A stretch of DNA of 64,000 nucleotides from Heliomicrobium gestii (GCF_009877435.1 NZ_WXEX01000003.1:1-64000); one strand, 5' to 3'. Shown: positions 49,657 to 59,323, counted from the stretch's first letter. Numbers and translations are program-made. The notes: generated from the letters alone by a model not told the origin.

Positions 49657-51381
49657 TCAGACCTGAAACTGTTCTACCGCTTCACGCAGATCCTCGGCCA
49701 TTCGCAATAGGCTATGGCTGGACGCGGAGATCTGTTCCATCGATGCGCTCTGTTCTTCTGTAGCGGCTGAAACCGACTGGGATTGTCCGGCAATGTCCCG
49801 GCTGATCTGGTCGGCCTTTTTCATCATAGCCTCCACCTGTTGACCGCCGGCGGCCAGTTGCTCGATGGCGACCGTTATTTCCCGGACCTGAGCGGCAACC
49901 TGAGTCACCCGCTCAGAAATAGTCATGAAGGCCTCCCCTGCCCGGTGAACGACTTGAGCGCCCTCGGTGACCTCCTGCGAACCGGTGTTCATCGAATTGA
50001 CGGCAGCATCGATCTCACGGCGAATCTCTTCAATTAATTCGGCAATCTGGCTGGCCGAGCCCTGCGACTGTTCGGCCAGTTTGCGCACCTCCTCGGCCAC
50101 GACGGCGAAACCGCGGCCCTGTTCGCCCGCTCGGGCCGCTTCGATTGCGGCGTTTAAGGCCAACAGGTTCGTCTGTCCGGCAATGCCGGCGATCAAATCA
50201 ACGATCTGACCGATGGCCTGGGAGCGTTCATCCAGGTTGGCAATGACGCGCGCCAGGCCGGTGACTGTCGCTTCGATGCGGCTCATCTGATCGGTCGCGG
50301 CGCTGATCGCCGTTCGGCCTTCGGCGGCGGCTTGCGATGTCTCCTCGGTCAAGGCGGACACCTCATGGCTGATCACGACCGCTCGATCGGTGCGGGCGCC
50401 GATCTGCTCCATGACAGAGCCCGTCTCCATCATCGCCTGCTGTTGAGCATCGTTTCCTTCGGCCACCGTGGTGATCGATTCGGCCACCTGGGCCGAGGCT
50501 TGGGCCGATTGTTCCGCCGCGTCGGAAAACTGCTGGGACGATTCAGCCAGGTTTGCGGAAGATGTCTTGATCTTCCCGATCAATGCTTTCAAGTTGCCCT
50601 GCATCCGATTCAAGGCCGAAGCCAACTGGCCGAACTCATCCGATGAATGGATATCGATGGCGGCGCGCAGATCGCCGGCGGCAAACTTGTCTGCGTCGGC
50701 CACCATCTGCTCAATGGGGCGGCGGATCATGCGGGGGAAGAGGTAGAGGGAGGCAGAGCCCGCGATGACAGTGATCACGATCAGGGTGAAGGAGATGGTT
50801 TCATTGAGGTTTGCGCCGGAGTGGGTTGCTGTGATGCTGTCGTTAAAGCGCTCCTGGTTGAATTGGACAAAGTCGTCCAGGGTGGCCATGATCTGATTTG
50901 TCTTAGGGACGAGGCTCTTGGCAATCGTCTGACTCTGATCATGATGGGAGCGATAAGTGATGATGTCATTGCCGGAGAGGGCGGCATGTTCCTCCTTGGC
51001 GGAGGGCATCAGTTCGTTGAGGACACCCTCGCGCCAGTTGGCTGTGGCCGTCTTCAATTGGAGCGTTTTCTCTTTGCGATCTGTCACTGCTTTTTCGTAG
51101 AGCCTATCTTCCATGGCAAGGACATTGTCAATCTTCTGCTGATACTGGGTCCGGTACTTTTCATCGCCATAGGTCATGTAACCGCGCAGATCGGCGACAG
51201 CGCTTTGGTACTCCGCCTTGATGTTCAGGACGAGGATCAACCGATCATTCGAAAGAGTCAGTTCGTCGAGATGGGTGGAAGAGGTTTGCAGCGAGTAATA
51301 GGAGTTTCCGCCCAAGAGCAGCACAAGGGACAGCATGAGGACAAAGCCGAGACTGATCTTTTTGCTTACATTCAGTGTCAT
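49657..51381 (-). CDS. methyl-accepting chemotaxis protein
   Basis: 574 aa from ATG 51381 (AAAGGAAGACC upstream; GTG 51384 is also possible). First membrane span at about 9-30, an extracytoplasmic four-helix sensor of about 160 residues ([15 protein letters not shown]), second span at about 195-215, HAMP at about 216-268 ([19 protein letters not shown]), then the signalling coiled coil with the hairpin tip [46 protein letters not shown] chemoreceptor of the class with a 4HB-type sensor. Ligand unknown. Confidence 0.94.
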   Translation of the reverse strand: MTLNVSKKISLGFVLMLSLVLLLGGNSYYSLQTSSTHLDELTLSNDRLILVLNIKAEYQSAVADLRGYMTYGDEKYRTQYQQKIDNVLAMEDRLYEKAVTDRKEKTLQLKTATANWREGVLNELMPSAKEEHAALSGNDIITYRSHHDQSQTIAKSLVPKTNQIMATLDDFVQFNQERFNDSITATHSGANLNETISFTLIVITVIAGSASLYLFPRMIRRPIEQMVADADKFAAGDLRAAIDIHSSDEFGQLASALNRMQGNLKALIGKIKTSSANLAESSQQFSDAAEQSAQASAQVAESITTVAEGNDAQQQAMMETGSVMEQIGARTDRAVVISHEVSALTEETSQAAAEGRTAISAATDQMSRIEATVTGLARVIANLDERSQAIGQIVDLIAGIAGQTNLLALNAAIEAARAGEQGRGFAVVAEEVRKLAEQSQGSASQIAELIEEIRREIDAAVNSMNTGSQEVTEGAQVVHRAGEAFMTISERVTQVAAQVREITVAIEQLAAGGQQVEAMMKKADQISRDIAGQSQSVSAATEEQSASMEQISASSHSLLRMAEDLREAVEQFQV

Positions 51382-51515
51382 CACCAGGTCTTCCTTTCGT
51401 GTGCTATGATAGAAAGCTATGAAAAATTAAAAAAACAACCAATACAATGACTTTTCGATAAAAAACAAACATATCCTTTTGGGTAATATATCCTCACTTC
51501 TTATTGCCAAAGATG

Positions 51516-51562
51516 TAAAAAAGCAGCCCCGGTTTTGGAAAACTCCAAACCAAAAGGGCTGC
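51516..51562 (-). terminator. terminator of the iron-sulfur protein gene
   Basis: GCAGCCC (51523-51529) / GGGCTGC (51556-51562) with an inner GGTTTTGG / CCAAACC pairing; on the minus strand followed by TTTTTT. Confidence 0.8.
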
Positions 51563-51601
51563 GTGATAGCGGAGGCGGATAGGAGGACGCCCGCAGTATT
51601 G

Positions 51602-52264
51602 CTAGGGTGTCTTTTTCGCATAGGAGGCAGGATTTTTTTCCAGCAGCGCCGCCGTCGGGCAGACGTTCAGACAGATGCCGCAGTGGTTGCAGGAACTATC
51701 GCCTCTTGTATCGGCCAGCGACATCCGTCCGAACGAAGGGCAGAGCCGTTCACAGGAACCGCAGCCGGTGCATTTTTGCTCATCCCGTTGGAAAAAGGGG
51801 TTGTCATCGTTGAGGGGGAGGGTCGGGACCTTCACGGCAGGAAAGAGCGGAAGAGAGGGATGCTCCGGCAGCAACGCCAATTCTCCGGCGAATTCGACCT
51901 TGTAATCCTGCGCATAGCGGCGCAGCGCGCAGATTTTCTCTTTGGCGCATTCAGCGCATTCGATCCGGTGTCTTTGGAGCATGCGCAGCAGGTTGGCCCG
52001 CCGTTCATCGTCGACGGCGGGGCTCTTCAGGCGCACCGCCAGTCCTTCTCGGAGCGGCAGGGCGCAGGCTTTGACCAGCCGGCCAGTCGACTCTTCTTCC
52101 ACGATACAGAGTCCGCACCCGCCTGCTTGATGGAGGCTGTCTTCATGGCAGAGATGGGGGATGGAAATGCCCATTTCACGGGCGAGTTCAAAGAGGGTCA
52201 TCCCCGGCTTGCCTTGCAGGCGTTGTCCATCAATGGTGACGCGCAAAAAGGAGTTCTCTGTCAT
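51602..52264 (-). CDS. stand-alone NuoG/HydA-N-like iron-sulfur protein
   Basis: 220 aa from ATG 52264 (GGGAGG upstream). Order: a 2Fe-2S domain (residues about 5-80; PHLCHEDSLHQAGGCGLCIVEE then KACALPL), an H-x3-C-x2-C-x5-C cluster (HRIECAECAKEKIC), then two 4Fe-4S motifs (CTGCGSCERLCP and CNHCGICLNVCP). That is the N-terminal electron input region of NuoG, HydA or formate dehydrogenase, but with no catalytic domain attached. It probably passes electrons between an unknown dehydrogenase and ferredoxin. Co-oriented with the LysE-type gene. Confidence 0.87.
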   Translation of the reverse strand: MTENSFLRVTIDGQRLQGKPGMTLFELAREMGISIPHLCHEDSLHQAGGCGLCIVEEESTGRLVKACALPLREGLAVRLKSPAVDDERRANLLRMLQRHRIECAECAKEKICALRRYAQDYKVEFAGELALLPEHPSLPLFPAVKVPTLPLNDDNPFFQRDEQKCTGCGSCERLCPSFGRMSLADTRGDSSCNHCGICLNVCPTAALLEKNPASYAKKTP

Positions 52265-52298
52265 CAGCGGCCTCCCGGAAGCTCATGCCGTTTTTTCT

Positions 52299-52868
52299 CT
52301 AGCATGATCCTGAGAGGACAAAAAATACCCCGACAAGGATGATGACGACCGACAGGGCTCGCGAGAGGCTTTGCCGTGTCATCAAGCGCAGTTTGCGCGA
52401 CAGGAAGTAGAGAAAGAGGATCAGGAAAGCGAACCATAGAGCGGTGCCCAGCAGCGCGCCCAGGTAGGCGGCGATTTTTTGATCCACTTCCGGCAGGGAA
52501 GACATAAACAAAAGGATGGGAAAGTAACCCAGGGGATTAAGCAAAGAGCCGATGACGCCGAGCCAGCAACCGCCTGTATGGAAACCGAAGGGCCTTGCTT
52601 TCACAGTAGAAGCCAACCCCATGACGATCAAAAACAGGCCGGAAAACTGCTTGAAGATCGCGCCGGGGTTCCATTCCAGGTTGAAACCGAAGGAGAGCGC
52701 GCTCAGGCAGAGGAAGATCAGATTGTCTGTCACCAGCGTCGCCAGGGCCATCTTGACCGCTTCCTTGCGGGAATAGCTGAGACCCGATTCAAGGATGTAC
52801 AGGTTGGGCAGATCGGGAGAAGCAGAGATGGCGACGCCCAGGAAAAAACCCATGACCAACGCATTCAT
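52299..52868 (-). CDS. LysE-type amino-acid/small-molecule exporter
   Basis: 189 aa from ATG 52868 with GAGGTGG upstream. Six hydrophobic segments. The first reads LVMGFFLGVAISASPDLPNLYILESGL, the LysE/RhtB start with a GP-like ASPDLPN variant, and FGFHTGGCWLGVIGSLLNPLGYF in the middle. It probably exports an amino acid or similar small molecule. Followed by the iron-sulfur protein gene after 34 bases. Confidence 0.8.
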   Translation of the reverse strand: MNALVMGFFLGVAISASPDLPNLYILESGLSYSRKEAVKMALATLVTDNLIFLCLSALSFGFNLEWNPGAIFKQFSGLFLIVMGLASTVKARPFGFHTGGCWLGVIGSLLNPLGYFPILLFMSSLPEVDQKIAAYLGALLGTALWFAFLILFLYFLSRKLRLMTRQSLSRALSVVIILVGVFFVLSGSC

Positions 52869-53018
52869 GGCGACCACCTCACCTGCTAGAACATATGGAG
52901 CGACCGGTCTACCCATGCCACTCTCGGGCTACTGGCGATTTTTCTCCGTCAGGCGTTGGTCGAAAGGCGTCGATGGAGTAAAATGGGGGGGGAATCACGC
53001 AAGGAAGGTGAACAGAAA

Positions 53019-54401
53019 ATGACAGTGAATCCCCAAGCATCTGCGCTCCAACCGGTCCCGCCCGCACTGCCGGCGCCCAGCCTGCAGGAAGCGGTGCAGG
53101 CCTGGGAGGCCTTCGGTTTTTTTCGCCCCCTGCTGGAAGATGAGACCGTCCGGTTGGCCCGCCGGCTGTGTCAGGCCTTTTACGGCCTTTCCAGTCCCGA
53201 GAGGGACGATGCCTCGCCCCTGAGTCTTTACTGGAATTTGTTTGAACGGCTTGTCGGCTATGGCGAACTGAGCCGCACACCGGTCATCGGCGATGCCTGG
53301 CAGAACTACTTCCTGGACAGCTTGCTTTCCGTGGAAACCGCTTTTTCCCGCAAGGCCCAGTATGGCGACGAAGGCCTCGGGGCAGCCATGCGGGAGGGCG
53401 TGGCTCAGGAACTGGCAAACTTGCAGACCCTCTTCCGGTTGTCTGCCGACTGGTGGCAGGATCAGGCGCAACGGGCTTGCGGAGGAAGCGCGCCGGCATG
53501 GAAAGACGTCCGGCCCCTCGCTGAAGAGACAGGCTCGTTGCCGCAAAAGGCGCGATGGGCGATGAAAACGGCGCTGGCCGGCTGCCCGGATTGGCGTGAG
53601 GCGGCGCCGGCTCTGGCCCACTATCACAGTGAATTTGGGTCCGGCGTCTTTTCCGATTACCTGGCCTTTCGTTGGGAGGGGCAGTTGACCGGTCTCACCC
53701 GGCCCGATCCGATACGCCTGGAGGAGTTGGTCGGCTACGGGCGCCAGCGCGCCGAGGTGATCGAGAATACGGAGCGCCTGCTGGCCGGTTTCCGCGCCAA
53801 CAACGTCCTGCTCTACGGTGATCGCGGCACCGGCAAGTCGTCGACAGTCAAGGCGCTGATCCATCGCTTCGGTGACCGCGGCTTGCGCCTTGTCGAGGTC
53901 CCCAAAAGCCGCTTGGCTGATTTTCCTCTCATCGTCAACGAACTCAAGGAACGGCCGCAGAAGTTCATCCTCTTTATTGATGACCTGTCCTTCGAAGAGG
54001 GCGAGGACGCCTATAAGGAGATGAAGGCGGTCCTTGAGGGAGGCATCGCCGCGCGGCCCGATAATGTGGCCATTTACGCCACCTCCAACCGTCGCCACCT
54101 GATCCGGGAGGTGGTCGCCGATCGCCAGCCCACGTTCAATGATGAGGGCGAGCTGCGACCCGGCGACACCTATGAAGAGAAGATGTCCTTGGCCGACCGC
54201 TTCGGGATCACCGTCACCTTCCTGGCCCCTGGGCAGGAGGCCTATCTGGAGATCGTCGAAACCCTCGCCCGGCAGCAAGGCGTCGAGATGGAAGCGGAAG
54301 AACTGCGCCGGCTGGCCTTGCGCTGGGAGATGCGCCACAACGGCCGTTCCGGCCGGACGGCGCGCCAGTTCATCGATTCATTGGCCCAGGAGAAAAGGTA
54401 A
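53019..54401 (+). CDS. DUF815 AAA+ ATPase
   Basis: 460 aa from ATG 53019 (GGAAGGTG upstream). A long N-terminal region of about 240 residues with Trp/Arg-rich helices, then an AAA+ core: Walker A YGDRGTGKSS (about 265-275), Walker B FILFIDDLSFEEGE, sensor ATSNRRHLI and a late RFGITVTFLAPGQEAYLEIV. This is the DUF815 family, a Firmicutes ATPase group of unknown target. It precedes the exported CAP protein gene, to which the sequence shows no direct coupling. Confidence 0.88.
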   Translation: MTVNPQASALQPVPPALPAPSLQEAVQAWEAFGFFRPLLEDETVRLARRLCQAFYGLSSPERDDASPLSLYWNLFERLVGYGELSRTPVIGDAWQNYFLDSLLSVETAFSRKAQYGDEGLGAAMREGVAQELANLQTLFRLSADWWQDQAQRACGGSAPAWKDVRPLAEETGSLPQKARWAMKTALAGCPDWREAAPALAHYHSEFGSGVFSDYLAFRWEGQLTGLTRPDPIRLEELVGYGRQRAEVIENTERLLAGFRANNVLLYGDRGTGKSSTVKALIHRFGDRGLRLVEVPKSRLADFPLIVNELKERPQKFILFIDDLSFEEGEDAYKEMKAVLEGGIAARPDNVAIYATSNRRHLIREVVADRQPTFNDEGELRPGDTYEEKMSLADRFGITVTFLAPGQEAYLEIVETLARQQGVEMEAEELRRLALRWEMRHNGRSGRTARQFIDSLAQEKR

Positions 54402-54500
54402 CCTGTCGCCGGGCAGTCGGCGCCCTGGGACAAAAGACCTCCGCTGGCCCCGAAGATTATGAAGAGCGATCGGAAATTCAGTTTGCATGGGGGGATTGCC

Positions 54501-56030
54501 ATGCGGCGTTACATAAAAGGGGAGCGGGAAAAGGCTGGTGTACGGGGACTCTTGCGGCGTGGATCTTTCGCCGCGATTCGATGGGTGATGGTCCTGATGC
54601 TGGCCGTTGCGGCGGCGGCTGCGGCGGCTGCTGCCGGAAATAGTCCTTCGGCGGCGAGCGCCGAAGCTGCCGCCGCCCCACCGGACAAGGTCCTTTCAGT
54701 GGTCCAAAGCCGTCCCGACATTGCCGTCGAAGTCAACGGGCGCAAACTGGCCCTCTCACCGCCGCCCCTGCTGGCTGATAATCGCCTGTTGATCCCGCTC
54801 CGCGCCGTCGGGGAGGCCATGGGCGGCCGGTTCACCTGGAATGCCGAGATGCGCACTGTCGAGATTGAACAGGCCGGGAGCGCGATCCGCCTTTGGCCCG
54901 ATGTCGCCTATATCTCCGTCGACAACAGGATGCGGCCCATCGACACACCGCCGATCTTGCGGGATGACCGCCTCTTCGTGCCGCTGCGCCTGCTCTGCGA
55001 AACCTTCGGTGACGACGTCATCTGGGACGGGCCGGCACAGACGGCGCGGATCACCCTGAAAGGAACGGTCGCCGATGCGGGAATGGCCTATTCTCAGTCC
55101 CAGGACCTGGCGGTGTTCGGTCTGCGCCTCGGCGACGGCCTGGAGCGTGCCCGCTTCCTTCTGGGCGAGCCTCGCCGGATCGATCCGGGGGAATACGGTT
55201 TTAACTGGTGGGTCTATAACAGCGATCCGGCCAGATTGGTCATGGTCGGCATCGGGGAAGGCCGTGTCCGGGCGCTGTTTACCGCCGCCCAGGCGGTGAC
55301 GGTGGGCGGTGTGGCCATGGATGCGCCGCGGACAGCCATTGAGGCCCGCTATCCCTTGAAAGCGACAGTGAAAGCCCAAATCCCCGAAGGGGAGGTCGAG
55401 TTCCGGCTCTCCGATCAGGACCTGAAAGAACGTCCCCTATGGACCGACGGGGAAAAAGCCGTCATTTTTTATCTCGACAGCGCGAGGGAAGGCCGGTTGG
55501 CCGGTATCCTCCTGATCGAGTCGGACTTGTTGAAGGCGGAAACCCAGTACTCCTACCAAGCGAAGGTAAAGCCGGGCATGACGCCGCTCCGGGCGAAGAC
55601 GCCCGGTGGCGAGGAACTGCAAAAACTGACCCGAGGCTATGAGCGCCAGGTCCTTGACCTGACCAACGCCATCCGGTTGTCACGAAAAAGCGGCACCCTC
55701 CTTTGGGATGAAGATATGGTCGAGATGGCCCGCAGCCATTGCCGCGATATGGCCGACAACCGGTTTTTCAGTCACGATTCGCCGACAAAAGGATCCTATG
55801 ATCAACGGGTCACCCGGTCCGGCGTTCCCTATCGCATCGCCGGCGAGAACCTGGCCAGGGGCCATGTGGACGCCATCCAGGCCGCCTATTCCTGGTTAAA
55901 CAGTCCGGAACACCGTGAAAATCTGTTGAGCAATGAGTTTCGCGCCCTGGGCGCCGGCGTTGAATTTGGGCGCGATGAATCGGGAAGAACAGCCCGTTAT
56001 TACGCCCAAGAGTTCGTGACGCGCAAGTAA
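54501..56030 (+). CDS. exported CAP (SCP/PR1) protein with Cu-amine-oxidase-N domain
   Basis: 509 aa from ATG 54501 (GGGGGG 7 bases upstream). Hydrophobic signal/anchor at about 25-45, then a copper-amine-oxidase-N-like domain (about 70-180: AVEVNGRKLALSPPPLL and RLFVPLRLLCETFGDDVIWD), a CAP-associated N-terminal domain (about 195-330: FGLRLGDGLERARFLLGEP, FNWWVYN), and the CAP domain (about 360-505: LTNAIRLSRKSGTLLWDEDMVEMARSH, FFSHDS, AGENLARGH, NSPEHRENLLSNEF). CAP proteins of this type are cell-wall associated in clostridia; role unknown. Confidence 0.9.
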   Translation: MRRYIKGEREKAGVRGLLRRGSFAAIRWVMVLMLAVAAAAAAAAAGNSPSAASAEAAAAPPDKVLSVVQSRPDIAVEVNGRKLALSPPPLLADNRLLIPLRAVGEAMGGRFTWNAEMRTVEIEQAGSAIRLWPDVAYISVDNRMRPIDTPPILRDDRLFVPLRLLCETFGDDVIWDGPAQTARITLKGTVADAGMAYSQSQDLAVFGLRLGDGLERARFLLGEPRRIDPGEYGFNWWVYNSDPARLVMVGIGEGRVRALFTAAQAVTVGGVAMDAPRTAIEARYPLKATVKAQIPEGEVEFRLSDQDLKERPLWTDGEKAVIFYLDSAREGRLAGILLIESDLLKAETQYSYQAKVKPGMTPLRAKTPGGEELQKLTRGYERQVLDLTNAIRLSRKSGTLLWDEDMVEMARSHCRDMADNRFFSHDSPTKGSYDQRVTRSGVPYRIAGENLARGHVDAIQAAYSWLNSPEHRENLLSNEFRALGAGVEFGRDESGRTARYYAQEFVTRK

Positions 56031-56066
56031 AGGGCGAAGCCAATCATGGCGCCTCCCTCAGGATAA

Positions 56067-56111
56067 GCCCCCTGTCTTTTCGGCAGACTAGCCGGAAGGA
56101 GGGGGTTTTTT
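56067..56111 (+). promoter_or_regulatory. terminator-like hairpin overlapping a Shine-Dalgarno sequence
   Basis: Arms GCCCCCT (56067-56073) and AGGAGGGGG (about 56097-56105), inner CGGC / GCCG, then TTTTTT (56106-56111) directly before the ATG at 56113. The AGGAGGGGG arm is also the ribosome binding site of the next gene, so folding would both end transcription and hide the site. Confidence 0.6.
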
Positions 56112-56112
56112 C

Positions 56113-56490
56113 ATGGCTGAAAAGACGATTCTTGCCTTTTTCAGTTCACCCGAGGCGGCCGAAGCGGCCAAGCGACAACTGGTCGATCAGGGCTATGGGA
56201 CGGTCCAGGTGGACCGGGTCAGCCACATGCCAAACGCCGGTTCAGCAGAGCGGGTCTTCAGCCCCTTGACCGGCGACGAGCGACGCAGCCTCACCTCGCT
56301 GGTAGAGGGCATCGAGCGGGACAATGACACCCGGGTCATGGCCGCCGCCATGCCGACAGCGTCGGGGATGGCCGATGGCGCCACCTTCGTATCGGGCGAG
56401 AACTACCTCGTCACCGTTGTCTGTGACGGCGAACGGCAAGAGGCGGCCAAGGGAATGCTTGCCTCCTATGGGGGCAACGTGGACGCCTGA
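56113..56490 (+). CDS. small hypothetical protein (stress-protein-like ferredoxin fold)
   Basis: 125 aa from ATG 56113. Starts with TILAFFSSPEAAEAAKRQLVDQGYGTVQVDRV, an alpha/beta pattern seen in general-stress (YflT/17M-like) and DUF1269-type proteins, and ends with NYLVTVVCDGERQEAAKGMLASYGGNVD, suggesting a repeated beta-alpha unit. Its ribosome binding site lies in a terminator hairpin. Not confidently assigned. Confidence 0.6.
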   Translation: MAEKTILAFFSSPEAAEAAKRQLVDQGYGTVQVDRVSHMPNAGSAERVFSPLTGDERRSLTSLVEGIERDNDTRVMAAAMPTASGMADGATFVSGENYLVTVVCDGERQEAAKGMLASYGGNVDA

Positions 56491-56547
56491 TCGGGCGAGG
56501 TGCTCATTACGACAGCGGCGACTGGACGCGCAAGGAGGCTTGCCAAT

Positions 56548-56940
56548 ATGGATCGTTGGTTGGGATGGCCCGTCGACCGGATCCTGATCCTGTTTACGTC
56601 CTTGGCCTTCGCTCTGATTGCCATTCAGGTAACCCTGTTCCACTACCGGCAGAACTTTCGCCACTATGCCATGTGGGGACCGGTCATCGGCCTGCCTGTG
56701 GCGGCGCTGATTGGATTGGCCTTGACCATCCGCGACGCCCCCATCTGGCGCTGGCTCTTTTTCATCGCGCTCACCGGCGAGATGCTCAGCGGGCTGATGG
56801 GCTTTTACTTTCACGCCAAGGGAATCAGCCAGCGTGTCGGCGGCTGGGGAGTCAACAATGTGCTGGTGGGGCCGCCGCCGGTGCTTCCGATTGTGGTGTC
56901 GGCCTTGTCGTTGCTGGGGCTGCTCGCCCTGTACCTGTGA
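56548..56940 (+). CDS. four-span membrane protein
   Basis: 130 aa from ATG 56548 (CAAGGAGG upstream). Four hydrophobic segments: about 11-30, 40-60, 65-85 and 107-129, with His in FHYRQNFRHY and FYFHAK. It sits directly before the gluconate-dehydrogenase-like pair and 13 bases ahead of its first gene, so it may be the membrane partner that a cytochrome provides elsewhere. The two His pairs could bind haem, but this is speculation. Family not recognised. Confidence 0.65.
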   Translation: MDRWLGWPVDRILILFTSLAFALIAIQVTLFHYRQNFRHYAMWGPVIGLPVAALIGLALTIRDAPIWRWLFFIALTGEMLSGLMGFYFHAKGISQRVGGWGVNNVLVGPPPVLPIVVSALSLLGLLALYL

Positions 56941-56953
56941 GGAGGGGAGCGCC

Positions 56954-57601
56954 ATGACTGTGAAAACCATTTATCCCGAATATGACGTGATGCAAGAGAG
57001 CCCCCACTGGGATGAGAACACCCGTGTGCTGGTGCAAACACGATTGCAGCCACCGGCGATGCCCCAGGTGTTTACACCCCTCGAATTTTCCGTCTTGCAA
57101 GCGGTCATTGGCCGGCTCGTCGATGAGAATGACGAGAACTTGATAATTCGCGTGGCGGGGCAGTTGGACCGCCATCTCTCGGAAAAGCAAGGCCAGGGCT
57201 ATCATCCCGTCACAGAGCCGCCTGAGGAGCAACTGCTGCGGGGCGGCTTGGCCTGGCTGGACGCGACTGCCTTGCAACTGCACCAGCGATCGTTCCTGCA
57301 ACTGGCCCCTTGGGAGATGGACGATGTTCTCGGCAAGGCCCAGCGCGGGGAAGTGACCTGGACAGGCCTGTCATCGCAAGACTTTTTTAAGAAAATGCTT
57401 CGGACGGCCATCGATTTCTTTTACTCCCAGCCGGAGGTCTGGTCGGAGATCGGCTATGGCGGACCAGCGTACCCGCGCGGCTACTACCGGATTGAATACG
57501 GGTTAAAAGACCCTTGGGAACCACGGCTCGACCTGGAACGGGTGGAGGAGCGGGCCAAAGACGGTTTGGGACCTGGTCCCGTTCGGAGGGTGGACCGATG
57601 A
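56954..57601 (+). CDS. gluconate 2-dehydrogenase subunit 3-family protein
   Basis: 215 aa from ATG 56954 (GAGGGGAGC upstream). The stretch FTPLEFSVLQAVIGRLVD ... RVAGQLDRHLSEKQ and, later, SQDFFKKMLRTAIDFFYSQPEVWSEIGYGGPAYPRGYY is typical of gluconate 2-dehydrogenase subunit 3. No Tat signal at the N-terminus, unlike many periplasmic forms. It is coupled by a 4-base overlap to the flavoprotein gene and should be its small subunit. Confidence 0.82.
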   Translation: MTVKTIYPEYDVMQESPHWDENTRVLVQTRLQPPAMPQVFTPLEFSVLQAVIGRLVDENDENLIIRVAGQLDRHLSEKQGQGYHPVTEPPEEQLLRGGLAWLDATALQLHQRSFLQLAPWEMDDVLGKAQRGEVTWTGLSSQDFFKKMLRTAIDFFYSQPEVWSEIGYGGPAYPRGYYRIEYGLKDPWEPRLDLERVEERAKDGLGPGPVRRVDR

Positions 57602-59181
57602 ACCATCAAACCGGCTTGGCCTGGAAGTGGCTCGAAGAAGAGGTGGACGCCGTCATCGTCGGCGCCGGGGCGACGGGGGCCGTTGTGGCCAGGGAGTTGG
57701 GGCAAGCGGGGCTGCGGGTGGTGCTCATCGAGGCGGGGCCCTATTGGGAGGTGAGCCGCGATTTCGTCAGCGACGAGTTGCATATGCGGCGAACGGCCTG
57801 GCGCTACAAACGGCTGACAGCCGGAACCAACCCGCCCGAACTGGGCCACAACACCTCCGGTTCCGGTGTCGGCGGCGGAACGCTCCATTTTACCGCTGTC
57901 GTCCCCCGCTTCTTTCCCTCCGATTTTCGCGCCCGCTCCACCGACGGGGTGGGAGAGGACTGGCCCATCGACTACGCCGATATCGAGCCCTACTACGGAA
58001 AACTGGAAGAAGAAATCCCCGTTTCGGGGCCAAAAAACTACCCTTGGGGCGCCTTCCCCGGTCCCTACCCCTACCCTGAGAGGGAACCGATCGCCGGAAC
58101 CCACCAGGTGTTGCGCATCGGCTGCGAAAAGCTCGGCATCAGCAGTTCTATCGCCCCCCTGGCCATCCTGTCGGCGCCCTACCGGGGACGGCCGCCTTGC
58201 ATCAACCGGGGCTTTTGCGCCCAGGGCTGCCTGCCCAATTCCAAGTTTTCCACTCTGATTCACCACATCCCCCAGGCCCTGGACGCAGGGGTGGAACTGC
58301 GCCACGGCTGCATGGTCAATCAGGTGCTCTGCCGTCCCGATGACCGGGTGGAAGGGGTGACCTTCCTCTTCAACGGCCAGGAATACCGGCAACGGGCGCG
58401 GGCGGTTATCCTCTGCGCCTCGGCAATCGAGACGCCCAGGCTGCTCTTGATGTCCGTTGACGGCCGCCACCCCAATGGCCTGGCCAACAGCAGCGGCATG
58501 GTGGGCAAGTGCTTTATGCTCCACTCGGGCCACGAGGTCATGGCGAGATTTTCCGAGGAGATCCTTCCATATAAAGGGACTCCAGTCCTGGCCTTGACCC
58601 AGGAATTTTATGAGACCCCTGCCGATCGCTCGCGCGCTCGCGGCTTCACCATCCTCGCCCATGGCTCACGACCGCTGGCCTTCATGAACATCGTCGCCAA
58701 GGCCACCGGGTTGTGGGGGAAAAACCTGCGCGAGATCGGCCGTGACTATAACTACTTTGCACGCTTGTCCATCGTCGGTGAGACCCTGCCCAGCGAGAAC
58801 AACCGGATCAGTTTGTCCGATCAGAAGGATGAGGTCGGTCTCCCGGCGCCGCAGGTGACCTTCACCTTCGGAGAAAACGACCACAAGGTGATCGCCCAAG
58901 GCATCGAGATGTGCAGGCGCATCCTTGAAGCCGCCGGAGGCAAGGTGGAGTTTGTGGCGCCCGATACGTCCCATATGCTCGGCGGTTGCCGGATGGGCGA
59001 TGACCGCCAGCGCTCTGTCGTCGACAGGTGGGGGCGCGCCCATGACCACCCCAACCTGTTCATCGCCGATACCTCCCTTTTCGTCACCTCAGGCGCTTCC
59101 AACCCGACCATCACGGCCATGGCCTTGGCTTGGCGGACGGCAGACGCGATCAAGGAAGCCTTCCGGCAGGGGGAACTGTAA
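57598..59181 (+). CDS. GMC-type flavoprotein dehydrogenase
   Basis: 527 aa. FAD motif VIVGAGATGAVVARELGQAGLRVVLIEAG, GMC signature SGVGGGTLHFTAVVPRF, a Cys-rich motif PPCINRGFCAQGCLPNSKFS, the active-site region HMLGGCRMGDD and closing SNPTITAMALAWRTADAI. Closest group: gluconate/sorbitol-type dehydrogenases with a subunit-3 partner. In those systems electrons go to a membrane cytochrome c subunit; none is encoded here. Substrate and acceptor unknown. No signal peptide, so it is probably cytoplasmic and faces the inner membrane. Confidence 0.88.
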   Translation: MNHQTGLAWKWLEEEVDAVIVGAGATGAVVARELGQAGLRVVLIEAGPYWEVSRDFVSDELHMRRTAWRYKRLTAGTNPPELGHNTSGSGVGGGTLHFTAVVPRFFPSDFRARSTDGVGEDWPIDYADIEPYYGKLEEEIPVSGPKNYPWGAFPGPYPYPEREPIAGTHQVLRIGCEKLGISSSIAPLAILSAPYRGRPPCINRGFCAQGCLPNSKFSTLIHHIPQALDAGVELRHGCMVNQVLCRPDDRVEGVTFLFNGQEYRQRARAVILCASAIETPRLLLMSVDGRHPNGLANSSGMVGKCFMLHSGHEVMARFSEEILPYKGTPVLALTQEFYETPADRSRARGFTILAHGSRPLAFMNIVAKATGLWGKNLREIGRDYNYFARLSIVGETLPSENNRISLSDQKDEVGLPAPQVTFTFGENDHKVIAQGIEMCRRILEAAGGKVEFVAPDTSHMLGGCRMGDDRQRSVVDRWGRAHDHPNLFIADTSLFVTSGASNPTITAMALAWRTADAIKEAFRQGEL

Positions 59182-59221
59182 CATCGGCCTGTCGTCATCG
59201 TCAGGCTGCCGGGATGTGGGT

Positions 59222-59253
59222 ACCCCGTCTTTCCATGCCAGGGAGGACGGGGT
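59222..59253 (+). terminator. possible terminator of the GMC gene
   Basis: Stem ACCCCGTC (59222-59229) / GACGGGGT (59246-59253) followed by TCTCGTTT; the tail is weak. Confidence 0.5.
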
Positions 59254-59323
59254 TCTCGTTTATCGACAGGCAGGGACGGCAAAGATAGGGGGGAGGAAAC
59301 GGCAGGAGCGAGGTGAGCGAGTC

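Noticed and set aside
52995-54338. 447-codon open frame on the minus strand
   Set aside because: Antisense to the DUF815 ATPase gene.
57484-58662. 392-codon open frame on the minus strand
   Set aside because: Antisense to the GMC flavoprotein gene, no start signal or family.
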